Shown piece after piece: positions 19,383-28,091 of a DNA stretch of 34,849 nucleotides; position 1 is the stretch's first letter, and every line of letters starts with the position of its first letter. The stretch is from Thiomargarita sp. Lineage in GTDB: Bacteria; Pseudomonadota; Gammaproteobacteria; Beggiatoales; Beggiatoaceae. The translations under genes and the position numbers were made by a program. The notes under the pieces are model-generated. The model ran no database searches. It saw only the letters and a program-made list of their open reading frames with translations, and was not told where the DNA came from. Location: assembly GCA_030633165.1 (NCBI GenBank), contig DAOVTJ010000001.1, positions 1 to 34,849 of the forward strand, in the 5' to 3' direction.

Positions 19383-19409
19383 AATGTTATTTGGGGGCAT
19401 GTTTTTGTC

Positions 19410-19437
19410 CTCAAACAGATACCTATATCTGTTTGAG
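19410..19437. repeat. Perfect palindrome in the fusA-rpsJ gap
   Basis: CTCAAACAGATA and TATCTGTTTGAG: a 12-bp stem with the 4-nt loop CCTA, starting 11 bp after the fusA stop. No T-run follows on the coding strand. It occupies the place where tufA is expected. Confidence 0.7.
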
Positions 19438-19447
19438 AATAAAAAAA

Positions 19448-21547
19448 TTATTGGCTTTTCTTAATTATCGCCTCAGCAACACTTGTTGGTGCTTCATTAT
19501 ATTTGGCAAATTGCATGCTGTAATTAGCACGACCTTGCGACAAAGAGCGTAAGTCAGTAGCATAGCCAAACATTTCACTCAGTGGCACTTCAGCACGAAT
19601 CACTTTTCCGGTTGGCACATCTTCCATGCCTTGTAAAATTCCACGACGACGATTAATGTCTCCCATCACATCACCCATATAGTCTTCTGGTGTAATAACC
19701 TCGACTGCCATCATAGGTTCGAGTAAGACTGCTTTAGCTTTTTTGGCACCTTCTTTAAAGCATTGTGATCCTGCAATTTTAAAAGCCATTTCGCTAGAAT
19801 CAACATCATGGTAAGAACCATCAAATAAAGTGGCTTTAATATCGACGACTGGATAGCCAGCGATAACACCATTTTGCATTTGTTCTTGTATCCCTTTATC
19901 AACTGCAGGTATGTATTCTTTGGGAATAGTACCACCCACAATTTCGTTGATAAATTCATAGCCTGTTCCTGGTTCTTTTGGCTCAAGTTTAAGCCAGACG
20001 TGTCCATATTGACCACGTCCACCAGATTGTTTGATAAATTTACCTTCTTGCTCAATTGTTTGACGAATGGTCTCACGATAAGCCACTTGGGGGGCGCCCA
20101 CATTAGCCTCGACATTAAATTCTCGACGCATGCGATCAACAATAATATCAAGATGTAACTCTCCCATACCTGATATAATCGTTTGCCCAGATTCTTCATC
20201 TGTACGCACTCTAAAAGATGGGTCTTCAGCTGCCAGTTTACTTAAAGCTATTCCCATTTTCTCCTGGTCAGCTTTTGTCTTGGGCTCGACAGCCACAGAG
20301 ATCACAGGTTCAGGAAATTCCATCTTTTCTAAAGTGATTACATGATCTTTACTACATAAAGTTTCACCAGTAGTGACATCTTTTAAACCAACAGCCGCTG
20401 CAATATCTCCAGCCCGTACTTCTTTAATTTCTTCGCGACTGTTGGAATGCATTTGTAGAATACGCCCAACTCGTTCTCGCTTACTTTTTAGTGGATTGTA
20501 AACAGTATCTCCTGATACTAGTATACCTGAATAAACGCGAAAATAGGTCAGTGTTCCAACATACGGATCGGTGGCAATTTTGAAGGCTAAAGCTGCAAAT
20601 GGTTCGTCATCCTTGGGGGCACGAGTGGATTCGGTTTGTTTACCATCATCTAAAATTCCACGGATGGCTGGAACATCTGGAGGAGCAGGTAAATATTCAA
20701 TAACTGCATCCAACATTGCTTGAACACCTTTATTTTTAAAGGCAGAACCGCAAATGGTTGGGATCAGTTCATTAGCTAAGCTACGTTGACGAATACCTTG
20801 ACGAATTTCCTCTTGACTAAGTTCACCGTCCTCAAGATATTTATCCATTAAAGTTTCATTAGCTTCTGCCGCAAGCTCTACCAATTTTTCACGCCACTCT
20901 TCACACTCTGTTTGTATGTTCTCGGGGATGTCACGCTCTTCAAACTTGACTCCCATGCTGGCATCATCCCAGTAAATGGCTTTCATTTTTACCAGATCTA
21001 CAATCCCTTCAAACTTGTCTTCTGCACCAATAGGGAGTTGTAAAACGGCTGGAGTTGCAGCAAGTCGTGTCTTAATTTGTTCAACAACACGTAGGAAATC
21101 GGCACCGGCTCGATCCATTTTATTGACGAAGGCAATACGGGGAACGCCATATTTATTGGCTTGTCGCCAAACAGTTTCAGATTGCGGTTCTACACCACCG
21201 ACTGCACAAAAAACTGCGCATGCTCCATCAAGAACACGTAGTGATCGTTCTACCTCGATAGTAAAATCGACATGACCAGGTGTATCAATAATATTGATCC
21301 TGTGTTCAGGATATTGTTGAGCCATGCCATGCCAGAAACAAGTCGTGGCAGCAGATGTGATCGTGATGCCACGTTCTTGCTCTTGTGCCATCCAATCCAT
21401 TGTTGCCGCACCATCATGTACTTCACCAATTTTGTGGGAAATACCTGTATAGTAGAGTATGCGTTCTGTAGTTGTGGTTTTGCCCGCGTCAATATGAGCC
21501 ATAATACCGATATTACGGTAATGCTCAATGGGTGTTTTACGTGCCAT
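19448..21547 (-). CDS. fusA: Elongation factor G
   Basis: 699-residue translational GTPase that drives translocation and ribosome recycling. G1 [10 protein letters not shown]3 DTPGHVDF, G4 NKMD and G5 GSAFKNKG are present; domain IV has [15 protein letters not shown] and the C-terminus ends [18 protein letters not shown]. No Shine-Dalgarno: the ATG is preceded directly by three TAACTGA-type heptamers. The other str genes, rpsG and rpsL, lie upstream as usual. Confidence 0.99.
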   Translation of the reverse strand: MARKTPIEHYRNIGIMAHIDAGKTTTTERILYYTGISHKIGEVHDGAATMDWMAQEQERGITITSAATTCFWHGMAQQYPEHRINIIDTPGHVDFTIEVERSLRVLDGACAVFCAVGGVEPQSETVWRQANKYGVPRIAFVNKMDRAGADFLRVVEQIKTRLAATPAVLQLPIGAEDKFEGIVDLVKMKAIYWDDASMGVKFEERDIPENIQTECEEWREKLVELAAEANETLMDKYLEDGELSQEEIRQGIRQRSLANELIPTICGSAFKNKGVQAMLDAVIEYLPAPPDVPAIRGILDDGKQTESTRAPKDDEPFAALAFKIATDPYVGTLTYFRVYSGILVSGDTVYNPLKSKRERVGRILQMHSNSREEIKEVRAGDIAAAVGLKDVTTGETLCSKDHVITLEKMEFPEPVISVAVEPKTKADQEKMGIALSKLAAEDPSFRVRTDEESGQTIISGMGELHLDIIVDRMRREFNVEANVGAPQVAYRETIRQTIEQEGKFIKQSGGRGQYGHVWLKLEPKEPGTGYEFINEIVGGTIPKEYIPAVDKGIQEQMQNGVIAGYPVVDIKATLFDGSYHDVDSSEMAFKIAGSQCFKEGAKKAKAVLLEPMMAVEVITPEDYMGDVMGDINRRRGILQGMEDVPTGKVIRAEVPLSEMFGYATDLRSLSQGRANYSMQFAKYNEAPTSVAEAIIKKSQ

Positions 21548-21548
21548 A

Positions 21549-21569
21549 TCAGTTATCAGTTATTAGTTA
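21549..21569 (-). promoter_or_regulatory. TAACTGA heptamer array directly before the fusA start
   Basis: On the coding strand TAACTAA-TAACTGA-TAACTGA, then a single T and the ATG of fusA. Direct repeats of this heptamer a few bases before start codons are known from marine Beggiatoaceae (MacGregor 2015, recalled, not looked up), where a role in translational control was proposed. It replaces the ribosome binding site here. Confidence 0.85.
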
Positions 21570-21597
21570 TCGAATTATACTTAGTGTCCAGTAATTT

Positions 21598-21632
21598 CAC
21601 TGATCACTAATCACTGAACACTGAACACTAAA
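21598..21632. repeat. Second heptamer array (CACTGAA type) after rpsG
   Basis: Five contiguous units: CACTGAT, CACTAAT, CACTGAA, CACTGAA, CACTAAA. On the coding strand they read as TTCAGTG variants, starting 2 bases after the rpsG stop. The TCAGT core is complementary to the ACTGA of the array before fusA. Confidence 0.85.
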
Positions 21633-21634
21633 AA

Positions 21635-22105
21635 TCACCAACGGAAATGTGAAAACGCTTTATTAGATTCTGCCATACGATGTACGTCTTCACGTTTTTT
21701 AATAGCAGCTCCCTTTTTATCATAAGCATCAAGGATTTCACCTGCTAAGCGATCCCCCATGGTTTTTTCCCCTCGCTTACGTGCTGTGTCTGCCAACCAT
21801 CGCATAGCTAAAGTTGTTCGACGTGCAGGGCGAACTTCTACTGGTATTTGGTAAGTTGATCCACCGACTCGACGAGATTTAACTTCCACGATCGGTCGAA
21901 TGTTATCTAATGCTTTACCAAAAATATCTAAGGGTTCTTCCTTCTTTTTTTCTGCAACACGATCTAATGCACCATAAATAATACGTTCTGCTACCGATTT
22001 TTTACCATCTTTCATCATAATATTGATGAATTTGGCGACTGTTGCGTCTCCATATTTTGGATCTGGTAAAATGGTACGTTTTGCGACAATTCTTCTTCTT
22101 GGCAT
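21635..22105 (-). CDS. rpsG: 30S ribosomal protein S7
   Basis: 156 residues. [20 protein letters not shown] at the start and [20 protein letters not shown]-type end (here [19 protein letters not shown]) are diagnostic. S7 organises the 30S head and contacts the E-site tRNA. GGAAAA about 8 bases upstream serves as a weak SD. In E. coli S7 is the repressor of the str operon. Confidence 0.98.
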   Translation of the reverse strand: MPRRRIVAKRTILPDPKYGDATVAKFINIMMKDGKKSVAERIIYGALDRVAEKKKEEPLDIFGKALDNIRPIVEVKSRRVGGSTYQIPVEVRPARRTTLAMRWLADTARKRGEKTMGDRLAGEILDAYDKKGAAIKKREDVHRMAESNKAFSHFRW

Positions 22106-22129
22106 TTTAAATTTTCCAATTATTTTTGG

Positions 22130-22504
22130 TTAAGACTTAGGTCTTTTTGCTCCATATTTAGAACGGCCTTGTCGTCTATCATTAACCCCAGAGGTGTCTA
22201 ACGAACCGCGTACTGTATGATAACGGACACCTGGTAAATCTTTTACACGTCCGCCTCGAACCAATACGACTGAATGTTCTTGTAAATTATGTCCCTCACC
22301 ACCAATATAGGTTGTAACTTCCATACCATTGGTAAGTCGCACACGTGCCACTTTACGCATGGCTGAATTAGGTTTCTTGGGTGTTGTGGTGTACACACGA
22401 GTACATACGCCACGCCTTTGGGGGCAGCCTTCGAGTGCCGGTGTGGTACTTTTACTTATTTGACGTTTGCGCGGTTTACGCACCAACTGGTTAATTGTTG
22501 CCAT
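22130..22504 (-). CDS. rpsL: 30S ribosomal protein S12
   Basis: 124 residues, decoding-centre protein. [17 protein letters not shown] and [13 protein letters not shown] are intact; Lys43 and Lys88 are the wild-type (streptomycin-sensitive) residues. First protein gene of the str-S10 half, 149 bp downstream of tRNA-Arg on the same strand. Confidence 0.99.
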   Translation of the reverse strand: MATINQLVRKPRKRQISKSTTPALEGCPQRRGVCTRVYTTTPKKPNSAMRKVARVRLTNGMEVTTYIGGEGHNLQEHSVVLVRGGRVKDLPGVRYHTVRGSLDTSGVNDRRQGRSKYGAKRPKS

Positions 22505-22572
22505 AGCTTACTCACAAAAAGTTAATCATAAAAATAAAGCCTCCAATACACAAAACAGCAATATTGAGCATA

Positions 22573-22601
22573 AGGGATTTTCCAAATAAAAGGAAGGTCA
22601 A
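22573..22601 (-). promoter_or_regulatory. Possible promoter before rpsL
   Basis: On the minus strand TTGACC (22596-22601) lies 17 bp from ATCCCT (22573-22578), followed by TTATGCT. The -10 match is poor. Read-through from the tRNA promoter is an equally good explanation for rpsL transcription. Confidence 0.25.
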
Positions 22602-22653
22602 TTTGCTAAAAGACGCGACATGAATAAAAATCGCAGTGCCAAGTGTAGGGAAA

Positions 22654-22731
22654 TGGCGCGCCCGGAGAGATTCGAACTCCCGACCCCCTAGTTCGTAGCC
22701 AGGTACTCTATCCAAACTGAGCTACGGGCGC
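22654..22731 (-). tRNA. tRNA-Arg (anticodon ACG)
   Basis: Full cloverleaf: acceptor GCGCCCG/CGGGCGC, D-stem GCTC/GAGT, anticodon stem CCTGG/CTAGG with loop CTACGAA (anticodon ACG), T-stem GGGAG/CTCTC with TTCGAAT, discriminator G and encoded CCA. The A34 is normally edited to inosine by TadA to read CGU/CGC/CGA. Confidence 0.95.
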
Positions 22732-22741
22732 AAAAAAACTG

Positions 22742-22832
22742 TGGCGGAGAGAGAGGGATTCGAACCCTCGACAGGGGATAAGCCTGTACTCCCTTAGCAG
22801 GGGAGCGCCTTCAGCCACTCGGCCATCTCTCC
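22742..22832 (-). tRNA. tRNA-Ser (anticodon GCT)
   Basis: Class II tRNA with long variable arm: acceptor GGAGAGA, anticodon stem CTCCC/GGGAG with loop CTGCTAA (anticodon GCT, reads AGC/AGU), variable arm TACAGGCTTATCCCCTGTC, T-arm GAGGG-TTCGAAT-CCCTC, encoded CCA. It ends 10 bp before tRNA-Arg and is presumably cotranscribed with it. Confidence 0.95.
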
Positions 22833-22861
22833 AAAAAACATTACTTCAAATAACGTGGCGG

Positions 22862-22867
22862 ATTATA
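22862..22867 (-). promoter_or_regulatory. -10 element of the tRNA promoter with GC-rich discriminator
   Basis: A perfect TATAAT on the minus strand, about 30 bp before the tRNA-Ser 5' end, followed by CCGCCACG. A GC-rich discriminator after the -10 is typical of stringently controlled stable-RNA promoters. The -35 (TTGTTT in a T-run) is poor. Confidence 0.55.
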
Positions 22868-23164
22868 CATAGATTTTAAAAAAAAAACAAACTTTTGTTT
22901 GCAGGGGGGGGGTTAATAATATGATTTCAATATAGGTTATTATATTTATATATAATATATTCAATAAGTTATATATTATATTTATTTTTATTACAAATTT
23001 AGAAAATATATAACTACATAGCATGTGAACTTTAATTTAATCATTGATTTTACATGTTATTTTTTTTAAAAATGTGCCAACTATATACTACTTTTTATAA
23101 ATATAAATAGGCTTGTATTCAAAAACATGAAATACAATAATCAGGTATTCTTCGATATATAGCG

Positions 23165-23192
23165 TTGCGATTATTTTTAATCCTTTTATAAA
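23165..23192 (+). promoter_or_regulatory. Possible promoter for leuC
   Basis: TTGCGA (23165-23170), a 16-bp spacer and TATAAA (23187-23192). The transcript would start only ~14 bases before the leuC ATG, which has no Shine-Dalgarno. Confidence 0.35.
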
Positions 23193-23212
23193 ATTTTTAC
23201 TAATTTTAAAAT

Positions 23213-24619
23213 ATGTCTACAAAAACCTTATATGACAAATTATGGGAAGCCCATACGGTACATGTTAATAAAAATGGTGCTACATTACTTTATATTGATC
23301 GACAGTTGATTCATGAAGTCACCTCGCCCCAAGCTTTTGAGGGACTACGATTAGCTAATCGTCAACCGTGGCGGGTTACAGCAAATTTTGCTGTACCTGA
23401 TCATAATGTACCTACAACCAATCGTGATAATGGAATAGCAGATATTGTTGATCCTGTCGCACGCTTACAGGTTGAAACTTTAGATAAAAATTGTCAAGAG
23501 TACGGTATTACAGAATTCACCATGAATGATCCTCGCCAAGGTATTGTGCATGTTATGGCACCTGAACAAGGGATAACATTACCTGGGATGACTATCGTAT
23601 GTGGTGATTCACATACTGCTACACATGGTGCTTTTGGGGCTTTAGCATTTGGAATTGGGACTTCAGAAGTGGAACATGTTTTAGCGACACAATGTTTGGT
23701 ACAGACAAAATCCAAAAATATGCTCATTAGTGTTGATGGTGAAATTGCATCTGGCGTTACTGCCAAAGATGTTATTTTATATCTTATTGGAGAAATTGGC
23801 ACAGCAGGTGGAACAGGTTATGCCATTGAATTTGGGGGAACAGCGATAAGTGCATTATCAATGGAGGGACGCATGACTGTTTGTAATATGGCCATTGAAG
23901 CAGGAGCACGCGCTGGCATAATTGGCGTGGATGATAAAACAATTGAATATGTGCGAGGGCGACCATTAGCACCTTCTAATGAATTTTTGGCACAAGCTGA
24001 AACAACATGGCGTGATTTACACAGTGATGCCAATGCCAAGTTTGATCGTGTTATTCATATTGATGCGACTGCCATTAAACCTCAAATAAGCTGGGGCACT
24101 TCTCCAGAAATGGTTGTCTCAGTTGATGCAGTTGTCCCTGATCCTGCAACAGTAGATGATGCTAGTAAAGCAGAAGGCATGCAACGTGCATTAAATTATA
24201 TGAATTTAAAGGCAGGCATGCCAATGACTGACATTAGCCTGGATAAAATTTTTATCGGTTCTTGTACAAATTCACGTATTGGAGATTTACGTGCTGCTGC
24301 TCAAGTTGTTAAAGGTCATAAACTAGCATCTAATATCAAACTGGCTTTAGTGGTTCCAGGGTCAGGGTTAATCAAAAAACAAGCAGAAGATGAAGGATTG
24401 GATAAAATTTTCACTGATGCTGGATTTGAATGGCGTACTGCTGGTTGTTCTATGTGTCTTGCCATGAATGCTGACTACTTAGAACCAGGTGAACGGTGTG
24501 CTTCAACTTCTAATCGCAATTTTGAAGGTCGACAAGGTCAAGGGGGGCGTACTCATTTAGTCAGTCCTGAAATGGCAGCAGCAGCTGCAATAGCAGGACA
24601 TTTTGTTGATGTGCGTTAG
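23213..24619 (+). CDS. leuC: 3-isopropylmalate dehydratase, large subunit
   Basis: Aconitase-family isomerase of leucine biosynthesis, 468 residues. The 4Fe-4S ligands Cys351 (GSCTNSR), Cys412 and Cys415 (GCSMCLAMN) are present, as are [19 protein letters not shown] and [12 protein letters not shown]. It needs the small subunit LeuD, which usually follows directly but is not in this window; hemH is next. The start is taken from alignment to family N-termini ([11 protein letters not shown]); no SD is visible. Confidence 0.97.
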   Translation: MSTKTLYDKLWEAHTVHVNKNGATLLYIDRQLIHEVTSPQAFEGLRLANRQPWRVTANFAVPDHNVPTTNRDNGIADIVDPVARLQVETLDKNCQEYGITEFTMNDPRQGIVHVMAPEQGITLPGMTIVCGDSHTATHGAFGALAFGIGTSEVEHVLATQCLVQTKSKNMLISVDGEIASGVTAKDVILYLIGEIGTAGGTGYAIEFGGTAISALSMEGRMTVCNMAIEAGARAGIIGVDDKTIEYVRGRPLAPSNEFLAQAETTWRDLHSDANAKFDRVIHIDATAIKPQISWGTSPEMVVSVDAVVPDPATVDDASKAEGMQRALNYMNLKAGMPMTDISLDKIFIGSCTNSRIGDLRAAAQVVKGHKLASNIKLALVVPGSGLIKKQAEDEGLDKIFTDAGFEWRTAGCSMCLAMNADYLEPGERCASTSNRNFEGRQGQGGRTHLVSPEMAAAAAIAGHFVDVR

Positions 24620-24633
24620 ATGCACTATAAAAT

Positions 24634-24656
24634 TTGTCAGGTCTTAAACCTGACAA
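24634..24656. terminator. Hairpin after leuC
   Basis: TTGTCAGGT and ACCTGACAA: a 9-bp stem with a 5-nt loop, 15 bp after the leuC stop. No T-run follows. The arms resemble those of the hairpin after rplQ (CTGACA core), suggesting a dispersed family. Confidence 0.5.
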
Positions 24657-24703
24657 GTTGACTATAATTAAAGATTAAGAATTGCAATGAGCTTATCAAA
24701 CAG

Positions 24704-25651
24704 ATGACAGCTACTGGAATATTATTAATTAACTTAGGCACACCAGATGCTCCAACACCACCAGCATTACGCCGTTATTTAGGGGAATTTTTAGCAGATC
24801 CAAGAGTGACAGAAATGCCACGTGCTTTATGGTGGCTAATATTACATGGCATCATTTTGCGTATTCGACCACGTCGTTCAGCACTCAAATATCAAAAAAT
24901 TTGGACAGAGACAGGTTCACCTTTATTAAATATTAGTCAAACACAACAATCAGAGCTTCAAAAAGCCTTTGATAGCAGCGAAATAACAGTTGCTTTAGGT
25001 ATGCGTTACGGCAATCCCTCTATTGCCACAGCCTTAGAACAATTACGCCAAGCCAAAGCACGTCTGCTAGTGATTTTGCCATTATATCCACAATATTCAT
25101 CATCAACCACAGGCTCAACTTTTGATGCTATTGCAAAGGTGCTAAAAACATGGCGTTGGATACCTGAAGTGCATTTTATATCAGATTACCATGATCATCC
25201 TGCTTATATCCATGCCTTAATTATGCAAATTAAAAATTATTGGCAAAAACATGGCACACCAGACCAATTATTATTTTCATTCCACAGTATTCCAAAACGC
25301 TTTGATCTGGCAGGTGATCCCTATCATAGTCATTGTCAAAAAACAGCACAATTAGTGGCAAAACAAATTGATATTAAATGGCAAGTTGTATTTCAATCTC
25401 GATTTGGACGTGAAGAATGGCTGAAACCTTATATAGATCATACCTTAGCTAGCATAGGTAAAGGACGCGTGGATGTCATTTGTCCTGGATTCGCAGCTGA
25501 CTGTTTAGAAACTTTAGAAGAAATTAATCAAGAACACCGTCATATATTTTTACAAGCAGGTGGTAAAGAATTTCATTATATTCCTGCCCTAAATAATAAT
25601 GTTGAACATATTCAAGCTTTGTTGGAATTAATCAAAAATGTCCGAAAATAA
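24704..25651 (+). CDS. hemH: Ferrochelatase
   Basis: Last step of protohaem synthesis, insertion of Fe2+ into protoporphyrin IX. 315 residues, membrane-associated. GILLINLGTPDAPTPPALRRYL at the start in two blocks, the metal-site His194 in FSFHSIPKRF and Glu269 in CPGFAADCLETLEE are the family marks. It lies 84 bp after leuC and ahead of the displaced rplE operon, an unusual neighbourhood. Confidence 0.96.
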   Translation: MTATGILLINLGTPDAPTPPALRRYLGEFLADPRVTEMPRALWWLILHGIILRIRPRRSALKYQKIWTETGSPLLNISQTQQSELQKAFDSSEITVALGMRYGNPSIATALEQLRQAKARLLVILPLYPQYSSSTTGSTFDAIAKVLKTWRWIPEVHFISDYHDHPAYIHALIMQIKNYWQKHGTPDQLLFSFHSIPKRFDLAGDPYHSHCQKTAQLVAKQIDIKWQVVFQSRFGREEWLKPYIDHTLASIGKGRVDVICPGFAADCLETLEEINQEHRHIFLQAGGKEFHYIPALNNNVEHIQALLELIKNVRK

Positions 25652-25672
25652 TTTGAATAAAAAAACTACTAT

Positions 25673-25776
25673 TTGACTTTAAGTTGAAAATTGAATATCC
25701 TATCCCTCGTAAAAATTTTTTGGAGAACGAATTAAAAATTAGTCTCCTTGACTAATCTTTTAAAATTGAGTACCCT
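25673..25776 (+). promoter_or_regulatory. Two tandem promoter-like copies before rplE
   Basis: Copy 1: TTGACT (25673-25678), 17 bp, TATCCT (25696-25701). Copy 2: TTGACT (25748-25753), 17 bp, TACCCT (25771-25776). The copies lie 75 bp apart and also share the spacer end and -10 block AAAATTGARTAYCCTA (14 of 16 bases). The second copy's TTGACT is part of a short hairpin (TTAGTC/GACTAA). They would supply transcription to the spc-alpha half after its separation from the S10 half. Confidence 0.5.
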
Positions 25777-25814
25777 ACGCGCCACATGGGTTGATTACGG
25801 ATAGAAAAAAAAAC

Positions 25815-26354
25815 ATGGCAAGATTACACACATACTACCACGAGACAGTAGTACCACAACTGAAGCAACAATTTGGCTACAAAAGTGTTATGCAAGTGCC
25901 AAAATTACAGCAAATTGTGTTAAATATGGGTCTCGGAGAAGCGGTGGACGATAAGAAAGTGGTTGAACGCGCCGTGGCTGATATGACAGCGATTGCTGGA
26001 CAAAAACCAGTAGTCACAAAGGCACGTAAATCTGTGTCTAACTTTAAAATTCGACAAGGATGGCCAGTTGGCTGTAAAGTCAACTTACGTCGAGAACGCA
26101 TGTATGAATTTATTGATAGACTCATCAGTATTGCCATACCACGGATACGAGATTTTCGTGGCTTTAGTTCAAAATCCTTTGATGGACGAGGTAATTATAG
26201 TTTGGGCATACGTGAACAAATTATTTTTCCAGAAATTGACTATGATAAAATTGATACCCTTCGTGGAATGGACATCATTATTACAACAACGGCGCGGACA
26301 GACGAAGAGGGACGTGCATTATTAGCGGCATTTAAATTTCCGCTAAAAACATAA
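25815..26354 (+). CDS. rplE: 50S ribosomal protein L5
   Basis: 179 residues from the chosen ATG, the same as E. coli. [20 protein letters not shown] opens; [20 protein letters not shown] and [20 protein letters not shown] are diagnostic. An in-frame TTG 8 codons upstream is rejected because the family starts at MA-[KR]-LH. L5 binds 5S rRNA and touches S13. It heads the displaced half of the superoperon; normally rplX would be directly upstream. Confidence 0.98.
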   Translation: MARLHTYYHETVVPQLKQQFGYKSVMQVPKLQQIVLNMGLGEAVDDKKVVERAVADMTAIAGQKPVVTKARKSVSNFKIRQGWPVGCKVNLRRERMYEFIDRLISIAIPRIRDFRGFSSKSFDGRGNYSLGIREQIIFPEIDYDKIDTLRGMDIIITTTARTDEEGRALLAAFKFPLKT

Positions 26355-26364
26355 GGCAAAAACG

Positions 26365-26670
26365 ATGGCAAAAAAATGCATGATCTATCGGGAAGTTAAA
26401 CGCCTAGCAACGGTCAACAAATATGCCGCAAAACGAGCTGCATTAAAGAAAATCCTGGCTGATGTCAATGCCAGTATTGAGGCACAACAAGAAGCGAGAG
26501 AAAAATTCCAAGCTTTGCCTCGTAATGCCAGCCCATGTCGTTTGCGTAACCGATGTACAATCACAGGGCGTCCACATGGCTATTATCGTAAATTTGGACT
26601 AAGCCGAAACAAACTGCGTGAAGCAGCCATGCAAGGATTTGTTCCTGGACTCGTAAAATCAAGCTGGTAA
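26365..26670 (+). CDS. rpsN: 30S ribosomal protein S14 (long, zinc-free form)
   Basis: 101 residues. [20 protein letters not shown] and [20 protein letters not shown] identify S14. It is the long form without the paired CxxC zinc ligands, so it does not need zinc. It follows rplE by 10 bp as in the standard spc operon. Confidence 0.98.
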   Translation: MAKKCMIYREVKRLATVNKYAAKRAALKKILADVNASIEAQQEAREKFQALPRNASPCRLRNRCTITGRPHGYYRKFGLSRNKLREAAMQGFVPGLVKSSW

Positions 26671-26682
26671 AGAAAATAAACT

Positions 26683-27075
26683 ATGAGCATGACAGACCCG
26701 ATAGCCGACATGCTGACCCGAATTCGCAATGCGGAAGCGGTCAGAAAAAAGCAAGTAGAAATGCCGGGATCAAAAATCAAAATGGGCATTGCCAAAATAT
26801 TAAAGGAAGAAGGCTATATTAATGACTATAGCATCACAGAAAATGTCAAACCTGTATTGACGATCACCTTAAAATATTACCTTGGCAAGCCAGTAATTTC
26901 TGACATTAAGCGGGTTAGTAAACCCGGCTTGCGTATTTATAAAGCCAAAGATAACTTACCTAAAGTCCTCGGAGGATTGGGTATAGCTATTATGTCCACA
27001 AGCAAAGGACTGAAAACAGATCGCCAGGCACGTTCCGAAGGTTATGGCGGAGAAGTGCTCTGTTACGTATCATAA
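26683..27075 (+). CDS. rpsH: 30S ribosomal protein S8
   Basis: 130 residues. [20 protein letters not shown] and the C-terminal GGEVLCYVS are diagnostic; [13 protein letters not shown] precedes it. S8 binds 16S helix 21 and represses the spc operon in E. coli by binding near rplE. Confidence 0.99.
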   Translation: MSMTDPIADMLTRIRNAEAVRKKQVEMPGSKIKMGIAKILKEEGYINDYSITENVKPVLTITLKYYLGKPVISDIKRVSKPGLRIYKAKDNLPKVLGGLGIAIMSTSKGLKTDRQARSEGYGGEVLCYVS

Positions 27076-27091
27076 GACAAGGAAATTGAAC

Positions 27092-27625
27092 ATGTCCAGA
27101 ATTGCTAAAAGTCCCATACCACTCCCAAAAGGAGTAGAAGTAAATATACTAAGTCAAAAAGTTGAAGTAAAAGGCAATAAAGGTTGTTTGGAACGCAATA
27201 TTCATAAAGATGTTAGTATCACCTTAACTGAAAATGTACTAACATTTGCACCGCAAACCAACACAAAAGCAGCAAGAGCCTTAGCAGGAACAACACGTGC
27301 CTTAGTCAACAATATGGTACAAGGTGTAACACAAGGTTTTGAGAAGAAACTCATCTTAGTCGGTGTAGGATATAAAGCACAGGTACAAGGTTCAATACTT
27401 AACTTGATTTTAGGGTTTTCTAAACCAGTGGAATTCGCCATCCCTAATGATATTAGTATAGAGACACCAAATCCAACAAATATCACCATAAAAGGGCTAG
27501 ACAAACAAAGTGTTGGACAAACAGCAGCAAATATTCGTGCTTATCGACCACCTGAACCTTACAAAGGCAAAGGCGTGAAATATGCTGATGAAATCATATT
27601 AAGAAAAGAAGCCAAGAAAAAGTGA
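27092..27625 (+). CDS. rplF: 50S ribosomal protein L6
   Basis: 177 residues, as in E. coli. SRIAKSPIPLPKGVEV at the start and RAYRPPEPYKGKGVKYADE near the end are diagnostic. The frame is open 16 codons further upstream into rpsH, but the ATG with AAGGAA before it is the right start. The gap to rplR is 92 bp and holds a palindrome; it is usually about 10 bp. Confidence 0.98.
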   Translation: MSRIAKSPIPLPKGVEVNILSQKVEVKGNKGCLERNIHKDVSITLTENVLTFAPQTNTKAARALAGTTRALVNNMVQGVTQGFEKKLILVGVGYKAQVQGSILNLILGFSKPVEFAIPNDISIETPNPTNITIKGLDKQSVGQTAANIRAYRPPEPYKGKGVKYADEIILRKEAKKK

Positions 27626-27654
27626 CGTTACTATCCTTATTCAAGGTACTCATC

Positions 27655-27683
27655 AAACCAAGTTTCTTCTCGAATCTTGGTTT
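27655..27683. repeat. Palindrome in the rplF-rplR gap
   Basis: AAACCAAG and CTTGGTTT, 13-nt loop, followed by TTGATTTT. Its arms equal those of the palindrome at 18670-18699, so the same element type sits in both halves of the ribosomal cluster. Confidence 0.6.
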
Positions 27684-27717
27684 TTGATTTTCTGATAAAA
27701 AAAAGAGACAAGTGTAG

Positions 27718-28071
27718 ATGGACAAGAAAACAGCCAGACAGCGCCGTGCCCGTCGCACCCGAGCAACGATAAAAAGACTAGGAACGACGCGATTATGTAT
27801 ATATAAAACGCCACGGCATATATATGCACAAATTATAGCGCCTGATGGTTCCCATGTACTCGCCAGTGCTTCAAGCTTAGATAAAGAATTCAAGCAAGCG
27901 ACAAACTATGGTGGTAATGTGAGTGCAGCGGCACTAGTGGGTAAAACCATTGCAGAACGTGCCAAAACGACTGGCATTACAGCCGTATCTTTTGACCGCT
28001 CAGGATTTAAATATCACGGACGTATAAAAGCACTTGCTGAAGCCGCCCGTGAAAATGGATTAACCTTCTAA
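27718..28071 (+). CDS. rplR: 50S ribosomal protein L18
   Basis: 117 residues. [20 protein letters not shown] at the basic N-terminus, then [20 protein letters not shown] and [20 protein letters not shown]. Binds 5S rRNA with L5 and L25. No convincing SD precedes the ATG. Confidence 0.98.
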   Translation: MDKKTARQRRARRTRATIKRLGTTRLCIYKTPRHIYAQIIAPDGSHVLASASSLDKEFKQATNYGGNVSAAALVGKTIAERAKTTGITAVSFDRSGFKYHGRIKALAEAARENGLTF

Positions 28072-28091
28072 CTTGAAAACACAAAAACATA

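Larger units (their letters stand above)
22833..23212. other. 380-bp gene-free AT-rich region between tRNA-Ser and leuC
   Basis: It holds the tRNA promoter (near 22862), an A10 tract (22878-22887), a small hairpin CAAAC-TTTT-GTTTG, a G9 run (22904-22912), and a nearly pure A/T stretch with short palindromes (about 22930-23010). No reading frame, RNA gene or leucine-leader-like peptide was recognised. Confidence 0.7.

Noticed and set aside
21549-21632. CRISPR array in the fusA gap
   Set aside because: The units are 7 bp and directly adjoining with no spacers; these are tandem heptamers.
22512-22715. Minus-strand frame of 67 codons across tRNA-Arg
   Set aside because: It consists largely of the tRNA sequence and the leader of rpsL; a chance frame.
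25791-25814. TTG start for rplE eight codons upstream
   Set aside because: The inner ATG gives exactly the family N-terminus and length.
26068-26325. Second-frame plus-strand ORF inside rplE
   Set aside because: An overlapping frame within a conserved gene with no family resemblance.
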